From assembly GCF_019052805.1 (NCBI RefSeq), contig NZ_JAHQRJ010000001.1, forward strand, positions 310,001-374,000: DNA of 64,000 nucleotides. Reading direction: 5' to 3'. Origin of the DNA: Noviherbaspirillum sp. L7-7A. Lineage in GTDB: Bacteria > Pseudomonadota > Gammaproteobacteria > Burkholderiales > Burkholderiaceae_D. This document shows, piece by piece, positions 1-7,711 of the stretch. The first letter of the stretch is position 1. Every line of letters begins with the position of its first letter. The notes beneath the pieces were generated by a model that made no database searches, was not told where the DNA came from, and saw only the letters and a program-made list of their open reading frames with translations. Position numbers and translations under genes: made by a program.

Positions 1-279
1 GGTTGGGATGCGCAGTGATGGGAATGACTGGGCAGCGTGGGTATAAAGCGGCTTTTCAGACGCTTGCCGCATAACGTTCGGGTGGCAAGGGCGTCCAGAG
101 CCATGATTGAAAGGGTATAAAGGGGCCGGAAGTTTACAGGGAGTAGGGGTAGCCATCACCCGGTACTTGCGGCATGGCGGTCCGTTGTCGTAATTAGTGA
201 CCGTTTTGTTGCCGCACCTCGCATCTATCCGGGAGCAGCACTCACGGGCCCCTCCCGGGCTCTGGCACCCGCGCGGGCC

Positions 280-510
280 TTAGGGTTTCTCGAACCAAGG
301 CATACATCCTGGAAAAAGCTTTTTCAATTCGGCTTCCAGATAATTTTTGTAGTCAAGCGTGGGTGAATAATAGCCTTGGTTGGAATGACGTATTTTTTCC
401 TCCTTATCCTTTTGGCTTTGTTGATCCACGAATTCCTCATAGGATAAGAGTTGTCCGGCCGAAATTGCTTCAAGCGCTTTATCGTTAATGGAAATGTTGT
501 CTTCATCCAT
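280..510 (-). CDS. small hypothetical protein (76 aa)
   Basis: Function not recognised. The ATG at 510 is preceded by GGAGGG five bases upstream, a strong ribosome site, so I prefer it to the longer reading frame that begins at 558. The product is acidic and hydrophilic, starts MDEDNISINDKALEAI, contains a KDKEEK charged run and ends in PWFEKP. There is no signal peptide or membrane segment. Its GC content is lower than that of the neighbouring galactose operon, which fits an accessory gene. It stands alone, with about 650 bp before the next confident gene. Confidence 0.6.
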   Translation of the reverse strand: MDEDNISINDKALEAISAGQLLSYEEFVDQQSQKDKEEKIRHSNQGYYSPTLDYKNYLEAELKKLFPGCMPWFEKP

Positions 511-658
511 GATTCCCTCCGGTGGAATAGTAGTCAGGGCGGTACGTTGGAAAATCAATCACGGCGCAGGCACAGCACATGCGTGCCCCGGCTGAATTTA
601 TGTATCAGAAAAACCTGGCTGGTTCAGCTACCGGATTTCTTTCTCGTTTCTGGCAGCG

Positions 659-999
659 TTGGCCGACACCATCCTGATCCCCCATGAAGACATACCATGC
701 TTCAATTCAAAGGCCGATCGTGCCGCCATTACCAGCAATGGCGGCCAGCGCCCTGACTTCCAGCTGCACGACACCGGCTCGCATCACGCGCAGATGCTGA
801 TCCGGAACTGCGGCGCATGCGACTCCGGCCTGTGGACCTGGCGCGATGAATGGGGTAGTACCGTCTCCCCCAGTGCGATGCCTGCAGCATGGGAATGGAA
901 CAAGATTGCGAGTATGGTTTTGTAGGGAACTGCAACAACGAGGAAATGCATACCGGCGGCATGGCCTGGGGTGACTATTGCAACAGCATCGTGGCATGA
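659..999 (+). pseudogene. possible frameshifted Cys-rich small ORF
   Basis: No confident gene lies between 511 and 1156, but two plus-strand frames look partly coding. The first (from 659) contains RNCGACDSGLWTWRDEWG. The second, in another frame up to a TGA at 997-999, contains QCDACSMGMEQDC followed by more Cys, Trp, Gly and acidic residues. Joined near 855-880 they would give one Cys-rich protein of about 110 residues with CxxC pairs, as in small metal-binding proteins. No ribosome site is convincing. This may be a decayed gene, a sequencing frameshift or chance. Confidence 0.25.
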
Positions 1000-1156
1000 G
1001 AAATTCGTCATGCGGATGTCCGGCAAGCTTGATCCGGCCATGCTTGCCTGAAAGGGTGAAAACGTGAAAACGCCCGGTGGCCTGCGCCGTCGGGGCGTAT
1101 TGCAGCAAGGCGTGCCCGCCTTGCTGACCTTGCTGACTTCCCGACCTTCCTTCCCC

Positions 1157-2980
1157 TTACTCCGCGTTGCCGGCCAGTTCGGCCTGGTCGCCATCCTTCT
1201 CCGCCGGCACCGGATGGCCGTCAAAGCCATAGCGCGCCGACTTGGTGGCCGCGTGGATCTGCTCGATCGGAAACTTCGGCGTGCGGTCGGCATACAGCAG
1301 GCCGTTGGCTTCCTGGAAGGTGTCGGTAAACTGGGTGTAGCAGAAGCCAGAGAACATCACCGTGGTGTTGACCACTTCCAGCAGCTTGCGGTACTTGGTG
1401 GCGAACTGCTTCTGCTCATTGGCAACCGAATAGCCCCAGGTGTTGCCCTCGTTCTGCTGCGGCTTGACGAAGGCGATGCCGCCGAACTCGGTCAGCATGA
1501 TGGGCTGGCCGCGGTGCGGATAGCCGTCCAGCGTCAGGATGCGGCCGCCGGGGCGCCTGCGGTCGAACAGTTCCTGGGTCTTGTCGGAATAACGCGCCTT
1601 GATCTTCTCCGGGTCGGCGTCGTAATCATGGATGCCGATGATGTCGGTGGCCGCCGCTTCCCAGCCGTCGTTGCCGATCACGGGGCGGGTGGTGTCGAGC
1701 GTGCGGGTCAGGTGGTAGAGCGCCTCCACCGCGTTGCGATGCGACTGGGTCGACATCAGGTTGGGCACGCCCCACGATTCATTGAACGGCACCCAGACCA
1801 CGATGCAGGGATGGCTGTAGTCGCGCTCGATCACCTCGGTCCATTCATGCACCATGCGGGTGATGGCCTTGGCCGTGAAGCGGTAGGCCGAGGGCATTTC
1901 CTCCCACACCATCAGGCCCAGCTTGTCGGCCCAGTACAGGTAGCGCGGGTCCTCGATCTTCTGGTGCTTGCGCACGCCATTGAAGCCCATTTCCTTGGCC
2001 AGCTCGACGTCGCGCTTCAAGGCGTCATCATCGGGCGCGGTCATCAGGGTGTCTTCCCAGTAGCCCTGGTCAAGCACCAGCCGCAGGTGATAGGGCCGGC
2101 CGTTGAGCATGAAGCGGTCGCGCGAGATCGCCACCGAGCGCATCGCGGTGTAGGAGGTCACTTCATCCAGCACCTGGCCGTCGCGGCGCAGCGTGATGCG
2201 GGCGTCGAGCAGGGTGGGGCGCTCGGGGCTCCACAGCAACTCGTTGCGGGAATCGTCGATGCCAGGATCCGACAGGCCGATCTTGCGGTGGGCCTCGTTG
2301 CCGATCACCTTGTAGAGGTCATAGGCCAGCACCTTGTCGCCATGACGGATCTCGACTTCCACCGACAGGTTGTCTTCCGGGTCGCCATGCACGAACACGG
2401 CGCAGCCGATCTCGAAGCCTTCGAAGTGCGGCGTCCATTGCAGCTTGTGGATATAGGTCTTGGGCACCCGCTCGATCCACACCGTCTGCCAGATGCCGGT
2501 GGTGCGCGGATACCAGATCGAATGGGCTTCGAGCTGCCAGTCCTGCTTGCCGCGCGGCTTGGCCAGATCGTGCGGATCGTCCTCGGCATGGACAGTGACG
2601 GTCTGCTTGCCGGACGGGTCGAGCGCGCTGGTGATGTCGGCGGAAAACGGCGAATGGCCGCCTTCATGGATCGCGACCCGATGGCCATTGACCCAGACCG
2701 TGGCCTTGTAATCCACCGCGCCGAAGTGCAGCAGCACACGGTCGTCGCCCGGCATGCAGTCGAACTCGCGCTGGTACCAGCAGGCCAGGTGGAAGCCGCG
2801 GTCGCCTATGCCGCTGGTCTGCGACTCGGGCGGGAAGGGCACCAGGATTTCACTGGTCCACTGCACCGGGCGCATCGGCAGGTCGTAGCGCTGCTCGTTG
2901 TCGAAGGTGAATTGCCACTTCCCGTTCAGCGAAGTCCAGTTGGGCCGCACCAGTTGCGGTCGCGGATATGCATCAGCCAT
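1157..2980 (-). CDS. glycoside hydrolase family 2 (beta-galactosidase/glucuronidase-like)
   Basis: A 607-residue retaining glycosidase of the GH2 clan. Residues 15-180 form the jelly-roll sugar-binding domain, about 180-290 the immunoglobulin-like domain and about 290-600 the TIM barrel. Visible catalytic residues are the acid/base Glu401 (VPFNESWGVPN) and the nucleophile Glu498 (MLTEFGG). There is no signal peptide, so it acts in the cytoplasm. It is the last gene of galT-M24-galK-GH2. I chose the ATG at 2980 because GGAAAGG lies just upstream; the in-frame ATG at 2995 shares a base with the galK stop (TGATG) but has no ribosome site. Context suggests it releases galactose, but a beta-glucuronidase or mannosidase activity cannot be excluded. 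Confidence 0.88.
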   Translation of the reverse strand: MADAYPRPQLVRPNWTSLNGKWQFTFDNEQRYDLPMRPVQWTSEILVPFPPESQTSGIGDRGFHLACWYQREFDCMPGDDRVLLHFGAVDYKATVWVNGHRVAIHEGGHSPFSADITSALDPSGKQTVTVHAEDDPHDLAKPRGKQDWQLEAHSIWYPRTTGIWQTVWIERVPKTYIHKLQWTPHFEGFEIGCAVFVHGDPEDNLSVEVEIRHGDKVLAYDLYKVIGNEAHRKIGLSDPGIDDSRNELLWSPERPTLLDARITLRRDGQVLDEVTSYTAMRSVAISRDRFMLNGRPYHLRLVLDQGYWEDTLMTAPDDDALKRDVELAKEMGFNGVRKHQKIEDPRYLYWADKLGLMVWEEMPSAYRFTAKAITRMVHEWTEVIERDYSHPCIVVWVPFNESWGVPNLMSTQSHRNAVEALYHLTRTLDTTRPVIGNDGWEAAATDIIGIHDYDADPEKIKARYSDKTQELFDRRRPGGRILTLDGYPHRGQPIMLTEFGGIAFVKPQQNEGNTWGYSVANEQKQFATKYRKLLEVVNTTVMFSGFCYTQFTDTFQEANGLLYADRTPKFPIEQIHAATKSARYGFDGHPVPAEKDGDQAELAGNAE

Positions 2981-2994
2981 GTCTTTCCTTTCCA

Positions 2995-4110
2995 TCAGTC
3001 GAATAAGGGCTGCGGCTGGCTGTCGCCATTCTGGCTGGCCGGGGCCGGCAGCAGCACGCCTGCCAGTTGCAGCAGGCGGTCCTGGTTGTAGCGGGTGGTG
3101 ACGGCCTCGGCGATCCTGGCAGCCTGGCCGCGCCTGCAGAGCGCCACGCAGGCGCCGCCGAAGCCGGCGCCGGTCAGGCGGGCGCCGTGCACGCCGTCCT
3201 CGGCGCGCAGCATGTCGCACAGCGTGTCGAGCGCCGGCACCGAGACTTCATAGTCGTCGCGCAGGCTGGCATGGGACGCGTTCATCAGGCGGCCGAAGGC
3301 CGGGCCGTCGACGCCTTCTGCAATCGCCGCCAGCACCCGGGCGTTTTCCGTGACCACATGGCGGGCGCGCTTCTGCAGCGTCGACGGCAGCTGGCTCAGC
3401 GCGGCCACGTCGGTGACATCGCGCAGCATCGGCACGCCCAGGAGGCGCGCGGCCTCGCGGCATTCGGCGAAGCGCTCGTTGTACTTGGAGCCGGCCAGGG
3501 TGCGCGCCACGCCGGAGTCGATCACGATCAATTCGGTGTCGGCCGGCATCGGCAGGATCTTGCGGTCCAGCGTGCGGGTATCCAGGAACAGCATGTGGCC
3601 GGTGTCGGCCAGGCTGGACGCCATCTGGTCCATGATGCCGCACTGCACGCCGGCATAGCGGATCTCGGCGGCCTGCGCATATTGCGCGATCTGCACGTCG
3701 TCCAGTTCCAGGCCCAGCATGCGCCGCAGCGCGCGCAGCACCGCCACTTCGAGCGCGGCCGATGACGACAGGCCCGAGCCCATCGGCACGTCCGAATGCA
3801 CCTTCATCGACAGCGGCGGCACCGCCACGCCATGGTCGCGCAGGATGTGCACGCAGCCGGCGACATAGCGGGCAAAGCCGTCCGGCAGCTCGCCATCGAC
3901 CTCGAATTCGGCATGCTCGTCGAGGTTGCTGGAATAGACATGGAAGCGCTCATCCGGGCTGGGCGCGGCCTGCACATGGGTGCGCTGCGGTATGGCCACC
4001 GGCAGCACGAAGCCGTCGTTGTAATCGGTGTGCTCGCCCAGCAGGTTGACCCTTCCCGGCGCCGAGACCTGGACGCCGCCTTCGGCAAAGAATGTCGATG
4101 TCTCGCTCAT
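2995..4110 (-). CDS. galK: galactokinase
   Basis: Galactokinase, 371 residues, phosphorylates galactose to galactose-1-phosphate in the Leloir pathway. The GHMP-kinase signatures are all present: the substrate signature GRVNLLGEHTDYNDGFVLP near residue 20, the ATP-binding loop PMGSGLSSSAALE near residue 110 and the C-terminal motif TGAGFGGACVAL. The ATG at 4110 has GGAGG five bases upstream and overlaps the stop of the preceding gene as ATGA, so translation is probably coupled. galT two genes upstream supplies the next enzymatic step. No galE or galM is visible in the operon. Confidence 0.96.
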   Translation of the reverse strand: MSETSTFFAEGGVQVSAPGRVNLLGEHTDYNDGFVLPVAIPQRTHVQAAPSPDERFHVYSSNLDEHAEFEVDGELPDGFARYVAGCVHILRDHGVAVPPLSMKVHSDVPMGSGLSSSAALEVAVLRALRRMLGLELDDVQIAQYAQAAEIRYAGVQCGIMDQMASSLADTGHMLFLDTRTLDRKILPMPADTELIVIDSGVARTLAGSKYNERFAECREAARLLGVPMLRDVTDVAALSQLPSTLQKRARHVVTENARVLAAIAEGVDGPAFGRLMNASHASLRDDYEVSVPALDTLCDMLRAEDGVHGARLTGAGFGGACVALCRRGQAARIAEAVTTRYNQDRLLQLAGVLLPAPASQNGDSQPQPLFD

Positions 4111-5204
4111 GATGCCTCCGTTTCCAGGGGAAGGGCGCGCTGGCGGCCGGCATGTTCCACGGTGGGCCAGTCGGGGTCCATGGTCAGATTCTCCAGGCCG
4201 TCGTCATGGATCAGAAAGGTGTCTTCCAGCTTGATGCCAGGCAGGCTGGGATTGAAGGCCACCGCCATGCGTGCCGCCAGCGGCGTATCGGTGGCGGGCG
4301 TGGCCACCACCTCGCGCGACAGGTAACCGCAGATGCCGCCCTGATGATGGCGCCGGATGCCGTCGGAAAAGCCGTGCTTGCAATAAGCCTGCTCGAGCGT
4401 CGCATAGACATCCGATAGCGGCGTGCCGGTCCGGCAGGCCGCCAGCCCCGCCGCTTCGATCTCCATCAGCGCCGGGAAGTCGGGCTGGGCCGGCGCGCCG
4501 GCGAAATGCACGAAGCGGGTCAGGTTGGCATACAGCCCGTAGCCGCGGGCGCAGAACACCAGCATGGCGCGCCGCCCCAGCTTCTCGCGGGTCGGCGTTG
4601 CATGGCGATAGATAGGCAGCCGCCGCTCGTTGGCCACCAGCGTCAGCGTCGGATGCAGGCCGCGCGCCCACATTGCCTCGGCGCCGGCGCCGGCGAGGGC
4701 AAACTCGGTCCAGCCGGGCCGCGCCGCCTGCATCACTTCCGTCATTGCCTGCGCCGCCAGCAGGCCGACTTCGCGATAGCGCGCAATCTCGCTGTCAACC
4801 AGGCAATAGCGCTGGCGCAGCATGTGCTGGTCCAGCGCCTGTTCGCCGGTTGCGGGCCGGTCCGACAGCACCTTGCCGCCGGCGGCAAGCTCGGCGCAGA
4901 AGGCGCGCCTGGCCCGCGGATCGGCCCAGGGGGCGACATGCCATTCATAGCAACCTGCCGGCACTTCCTCGTCCTGCAGCCGCTGCGCCTCGATCTCGTC
5001 GGTCAGCACATAGGCCTGGCTGGCCGTGACCGCGATCTCGGCCACGCCGGTCTCGGCCGCCAGCAGCACCGTGTTGGAGCCGCCGGCGGTGGCCCAGGCA
5101 AACCAGTCGGTGCCGCGCAGGCGCAGCATGGCCGCGCCGCTGTGGCGCAGCCAGCCGCGCATGGCGGCCAGCTTTTCCTGTATTTCCTTACTGCGTTCTT
5201 GCAT
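4107..5204 (-). CDS. M24 (Xaa-Pro aminopeptidase-like) family protein, probable pseudoenzyme
   Basis: A 365-residue protein with the creatinase/aminopeptidase (pita-bread) fold. The C-terminal half shows M24-type motifs RHHQGGICGYLSRE and AFNPSLPGIKLEDTFL. The segment that normally carries two metal-binding aspartates reads LVFCARGYGLYANLTRFVHF, so both Asp positions appear to be Cys/Ala and Asn. I infer that it is not an ordinary dimetal peptidase; similar metal-poor M24 proteins exist as a subfamily. The start at 5204 has GGGAG six bases upstream. It lies between galT (18 bp gap) and galK (ATGA overlap), so it is surely co-translated with galactose genes. Its role there is unknown. Confidence 0.8.
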   Translation of the reverse strand: MQERSKEIQEKLAAMRGWLRHSGAAMLRLRGTDWFAWATAGGSNTVLLAAETGVAEIAVTASQAYVLTDEIEAQRLQDEEVPAGCYEWHVAPWADPRARRAFCAELAAGGKVLSDRPATGEQALDQHMLRQRYCLVDSEIARYREVGLLAAQAMTEVMQAARPGWTEFALAGAGAEAMWARGLHPTLTLVANERRLPIYRHATPTREKLGRRAMLVFCARGYGLYANLTRFVHFAGAPAQPDFPALMEIEAAGLAACRTGTPLSDVYATLEQAYCKHGFSDGIRRHHQGGICGYLSREVVATPATDTPLAARMAVAFNPSLPGIKLEDTFLIHDDGLENLTMDPDWPTVEHAGRQRALPLETEAS

Positions 5205-5222
5205 CGATGCTCCCTGCTTGAA

Positions 5223-6359
5223 TCAATCTAGCGAAACCTGGACCTGCTGCAGCTCGCGCGCCTTTTCCTCCGGCAGCACGTCCATGGCGAACATGCCGGC
5301 GCCCAGTTCGGTGCCGGCCAGGTACTTGAGGCGGTCGCGGGTGCGATAGGGCGGCGAGAACGTGGCGTGCAGCATGCTCTCCGGATGCGGCTTGCCATCG
5401 GTCGGCGCCTGGTACCACGCCATCAGGTAGGGGAAGGGCCGCTGCCACAGGCCGTCGTACTTCAGCAGCACGGTCTTGAGCGCCCGCGCCAGGTCGGCTC
5501 GCTGCGCATCCGACAGATCGCTGAAGTAGGCCACCGGTTCAATGGTGCTGACCCAGACTTCATACGGATAGCGGGCGCAGGCCGGCACGAAGGCCACTGC
5601 GTGCTCGCCCTGGTAGACCATGTTGTCGCCGGCGGCCATGTGCTTTTGCACCATGTCGGCCAGCAGCGCCCGGCCATGCTTCGCATGAAATTCCTCCTGC
5701 ATGGCCTGCATGCGCGCCGGCACCGGCGGCACGAAGGGATAGGCATAGATCTGGCCATGCGGATGATGCAGCGTCACGCCCACTTCCGCGCCGCGGTTCT
5801 CGAACGGCAGCACATACCGGATATCGCCACGCGCCGCGGCGCGGCTGGTGCGGTCGCCCCAGACCTGGAGCAGCAGCTCGATCTGCGGCAGCGGCAGAGC
5901 GCCCAGCGAGGCCTTGGGGTCGGTGGTGAACACCACCACCTCGCACAGGCCGTTGCCGGGCGCGGTCTCGACCAGCGCGGAGGGCGGGTCATGGGCTTCG
6001 GGCGAGAGCGAGGGGAAGCGGTTTTCAAACACCGCGATCGCATAGTCGCCGGCAGGCAGCTCGGTCGGATTGGCCGGATCGACGCAGACCGCGAGCGGGT
6101 TATATTCCGGCGGCGGCAGGAAGGTGCGGCCCTGCCGGTAGGCTGCATAGGTAATCCACTCGCCGCGCATCGGATGCCAGCGCAGGTGGGGATTGGCATG
6201 CAGCGGATCGGGGAAGGGGCTGGGCACCGGGCCATCGAGCCGCACCGGACCGCCGCAACCGTAGAGTGTCATGGCGCGGCCATCCGGCTTGGTCAGGTCC
6301 AGCATGTATTGCGGGCTGGCGGGTGTGGGCGGGGGTGGTTGATGTTGGTCTTGCTCCAA
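5223..6359 (-). CDS. galT: galactose-1-phosphate uridylyltransferase
   Basis: GalT, 378 residues, exchanges UMP between UDP-glucose and galactose-1-phosphate. The nucleotidylated histidine motif is clear ([12 protein letters not shown]), followed by the second HIT-like half with AWYQAPTD and [10 protein letters not shown]. The only start consistent with full length is TTG at 6359, preceded by GGAGA at a normal distance; the first 18 residues are Pro/Gln-rich and the conserved part begins at [16 protein letters not shown], so a start about 18 codons later is possible. It is the first gene of the galactose operon, and its upstream region is a repeat island in which no clear promoter could be seen. 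Confidence 0.94.
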   Translation of the reverse strand: MEQDQHQPPPPTPASPQYMLDLTKPDGRAMTLYGCGGPVRLDGPVPSPFPDPLHANPHLRWHPMRGEWITYAAYRQGRTFLPPPEYNPLAVCVDPANPTELPAGDYAIAVFENRFPSLSPEAHDPPSALVETAPGNGLCEVVVFTTDPKASLGALPLPQIELLLQVWGDRTSRAAARGDIRYVLPFENRGAEVGVTLHHPHGQIYAYPFVPPVPARMQAMQEEFHAKHGRALLADMVQKHMAAGDNMVYQGEHAVAFVPACARYPYEVWVSTIEPVAYFSDLSDAQRADLARALKTVLLKYDGLWQRPFPYLMAWYQAPTDGKPHPESMLHATFSPPYRTRDRLKYLAGTELGAGMFAMDVLPEEKARELQQVQVSLD

Positions 6360-6482
6360 TGTTGTCTCCAGTCACCTGATCACGGGTTTGATCGTGTTCC
6401 TGGAAAAGGATTCAAAAAAGAGTCGCATATTTGCGCAGGGGTGTTGATGGGGAGGGGATGCGGCGGGTGAAGGGTGGGGTTG

Positions 6483-6570
6483 CGGATGCAGGATGCAGTT
6501 GCTTCTGCTGTTGCAGTTGCTTCTGCTGTTGCTTCTGCTATTGCTTCTGCTGTTGCTGTTGTCGTTGCTT
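6483..6570 (+). repeat. degenerate GCAGTT/GCTTCT-type hexamer tract
   Basis: About 90 bp of imperfect six-base units such as GTTGCA, GTTGCT and TCTGCT. Read on the minus strand it is an eroded relative of the perfect AACTGC and AACGGC tracts at 7212-7455. It adjoins the outer end of the left structured repeat just as the AACGGC tract adjoins the outer end of the right one. Confidence 0.7.
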
Positions 6571-6593
6571 TTGAAGTGGCCGTTGCAGTGAAG

Positions 6594-6846
6594 TCCCGTT
6601 GAGCGCGCCGTGACGGCGATGCCTGAAGCGGATAAGGTGCGGCGTCTGTTTGAGCGCAGCGCAGCGTAGCGAGTTTAGCCGCGCCCCGCTTCAGGCGTCG
6701 ACGGCACGGGGACCCCGCGCAGCGGGGCGCGATCACCGGGTCGCCTTTTCTTGCCTACTTCTTTTGGCGAAGCAAAAGAAGTAGGTCGCCTGCCGGGGCG
6801 AACACCCGGCCTGGTCATGACGACAGTGCAGTGGGCTTGTTTCACC
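6594..6846 (+). repeat. structured repeat, left copy
   Basis: One arm of a large imperfect inverted repeat whose partner is 6950-7201. In order it holds: the border TCCCGTTGAGCGCG; a long stem with arms 6608-6631 and 6686-6709 (21 of 24 Watson-Crick pairs plus one wobble) closing a 54-base loop; a CCCCGC-GCA-GCGGGG hairpin at 6713-6727; the conserved GCGCGATCACCGGGTCGCC; and a 13-bp hairpin at 6754-6785 with loop GCGAAG. The loop sequences match the right copy closely while the stem sequences differ but stay paired, which argues for selection on structure. No protein is supported here. Confidence 0.75.
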
Positions 6847-6949
6847 CGGCGTAAAGGCGTCACTGCGAAGCAGCAGTTGCTTTTGACGTTAAGGGTTTTG
6901 CTCGAACCACGTTGAACGACAACACCGACAGTGCTGCCCGTGCCTTGCA

Positions 6950-7201
6950 GGGTGACGCAATGCGCTTGCACTGCCGTGGAGACAAGCCGGGAGTCCGTCC
7001 CGGCGGCCGGGTCACTTTTTTTGCTTCGCCAAAAAAGTAACCAAAAAAGGCGACCCGGTGATCGCGCCCCGCTGCGCGGGGTGCCCGTGTCAGCGGTACC
7101 CGGAGCGGGGCGCGGCTAAACTCGCTCCACTGCGTTGCGCTCAGACAGACGCCGCACCTTTTCCCGCTCCGGGCACCGCTGACACGGCGCGCTCAACGGG
7201 A
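6950..7201 (-). repeat. structured repeat, right copy (inverted)
   Basis: The same element as 6594-6846 in the opposite orientation. Its long stem has arms 7085-7109 and 7163-7187, with 24 of 25 Watson-Crick pairs and one G-U wobble if transcribed from the minus strand. The CCCCGC-TGC-GCGGGG hairpin lies at 7067-7081 and the T-rich hairpin with loop sequence GCGAAG (minus strand) at 7011-7041. Compared with the left copy, the stem core changes from CCTGAAGCGG to CCCGGAGCGG with matching changes in the opposite arm. The two copies are separated by about 100 bp. Confidence 0.75.
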
Positions 7202-7211
7202 TTTCACATCT

Positions 7212-7316
<105 letters not shown>

Positions 7317-7320
7317 TGTC

Positions 7321-7332
7321 GTTACGCGTAAC
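7321..7332. repeat. 12-bp perfect palindrome between two hexamer tracts
   Basis: GTTACGCGTAAC is its own reverse complement and sits exactly at the junction of the AACGGC and AACTGC tracts, with only a few bases either side. It contains an MluI-type ACGCGT core. Function unknown. Confidence 0.8.
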
Positions 7333-7335
7333 CGC

Positions 7336-7455
7336 AACTGCAACTGCAACTGCAACTGCAACTGCAACTGCAACTGCAACTGCAACTGCAACTGCAACTG
7401 CAACTGCAACTGCAACTGCAACTGCAACTGCAACTGCAACTGCAACTGCAACTGC
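7336..7455 (+). repeat. hexanucleotide tract, (AACTGC)20
   Basis: Twenty perfect copies of AACTGC. The unit differs from the adjacent tract by one base (AACGGC to AACTGC), so both probably expanded from one ancestral tract after a point change. No gene runs through it that I can support. Confidence 0.97.
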
Positions 7456-7458
7456 ATT

Positions 7459-7576
7459 CGTAGGGTGCAATACCCGAAGGGCATTGCACGGCCGTTCGCA
7501 GACCGCAATGGCGTTGGCGACCGATTTTCTTGATCAACCATTCGTGCAATGCCCCTGCGGGGTATTGCACCCTACG
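7459..7576. repeat. MITE/REP-like inverted repeat, copy 1
   Basis: Terminal inverted repeats of 17 bp (CGTAGGGTGCAATACCC at 7459-7475 and its reverse complement at 7560-7576) enclose about 84 bp. Each end is itself a small imperfect palindrome (TGCAATACCC / GGGCATTGCA). A related copy with altered 3' arm is at 31105-31222. There is no transposase, so this is a non-autonomous or palindromic repeat. Confidence 0.85.
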
Positions 7577-7711
7577 GACTACGGACGATCCACCGTTCCC
7601 TTGCCAGACATCGCTGTCACGGCGCAGTTGGAGCTGAGTTGAACGGCCGCACCGTCACTCAAGGTCCAATGCATCCGCATTCGCAAGCCAGCCGCGCTGC
7701 CGGCCCACCCC

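Noticed and set aside
1064-3091. 675-codon plus-strand open frame opposite the GH2 gene
   Set aside because: Shadow frame of a GC-rich gene: the minus strand shows complete GH2 motifs, while this frame has His/Arg/Gly-rich composition without any recognisable motif. The same holds for other long antisense frames over galT, the two fusion genes, ahpF and yejA.
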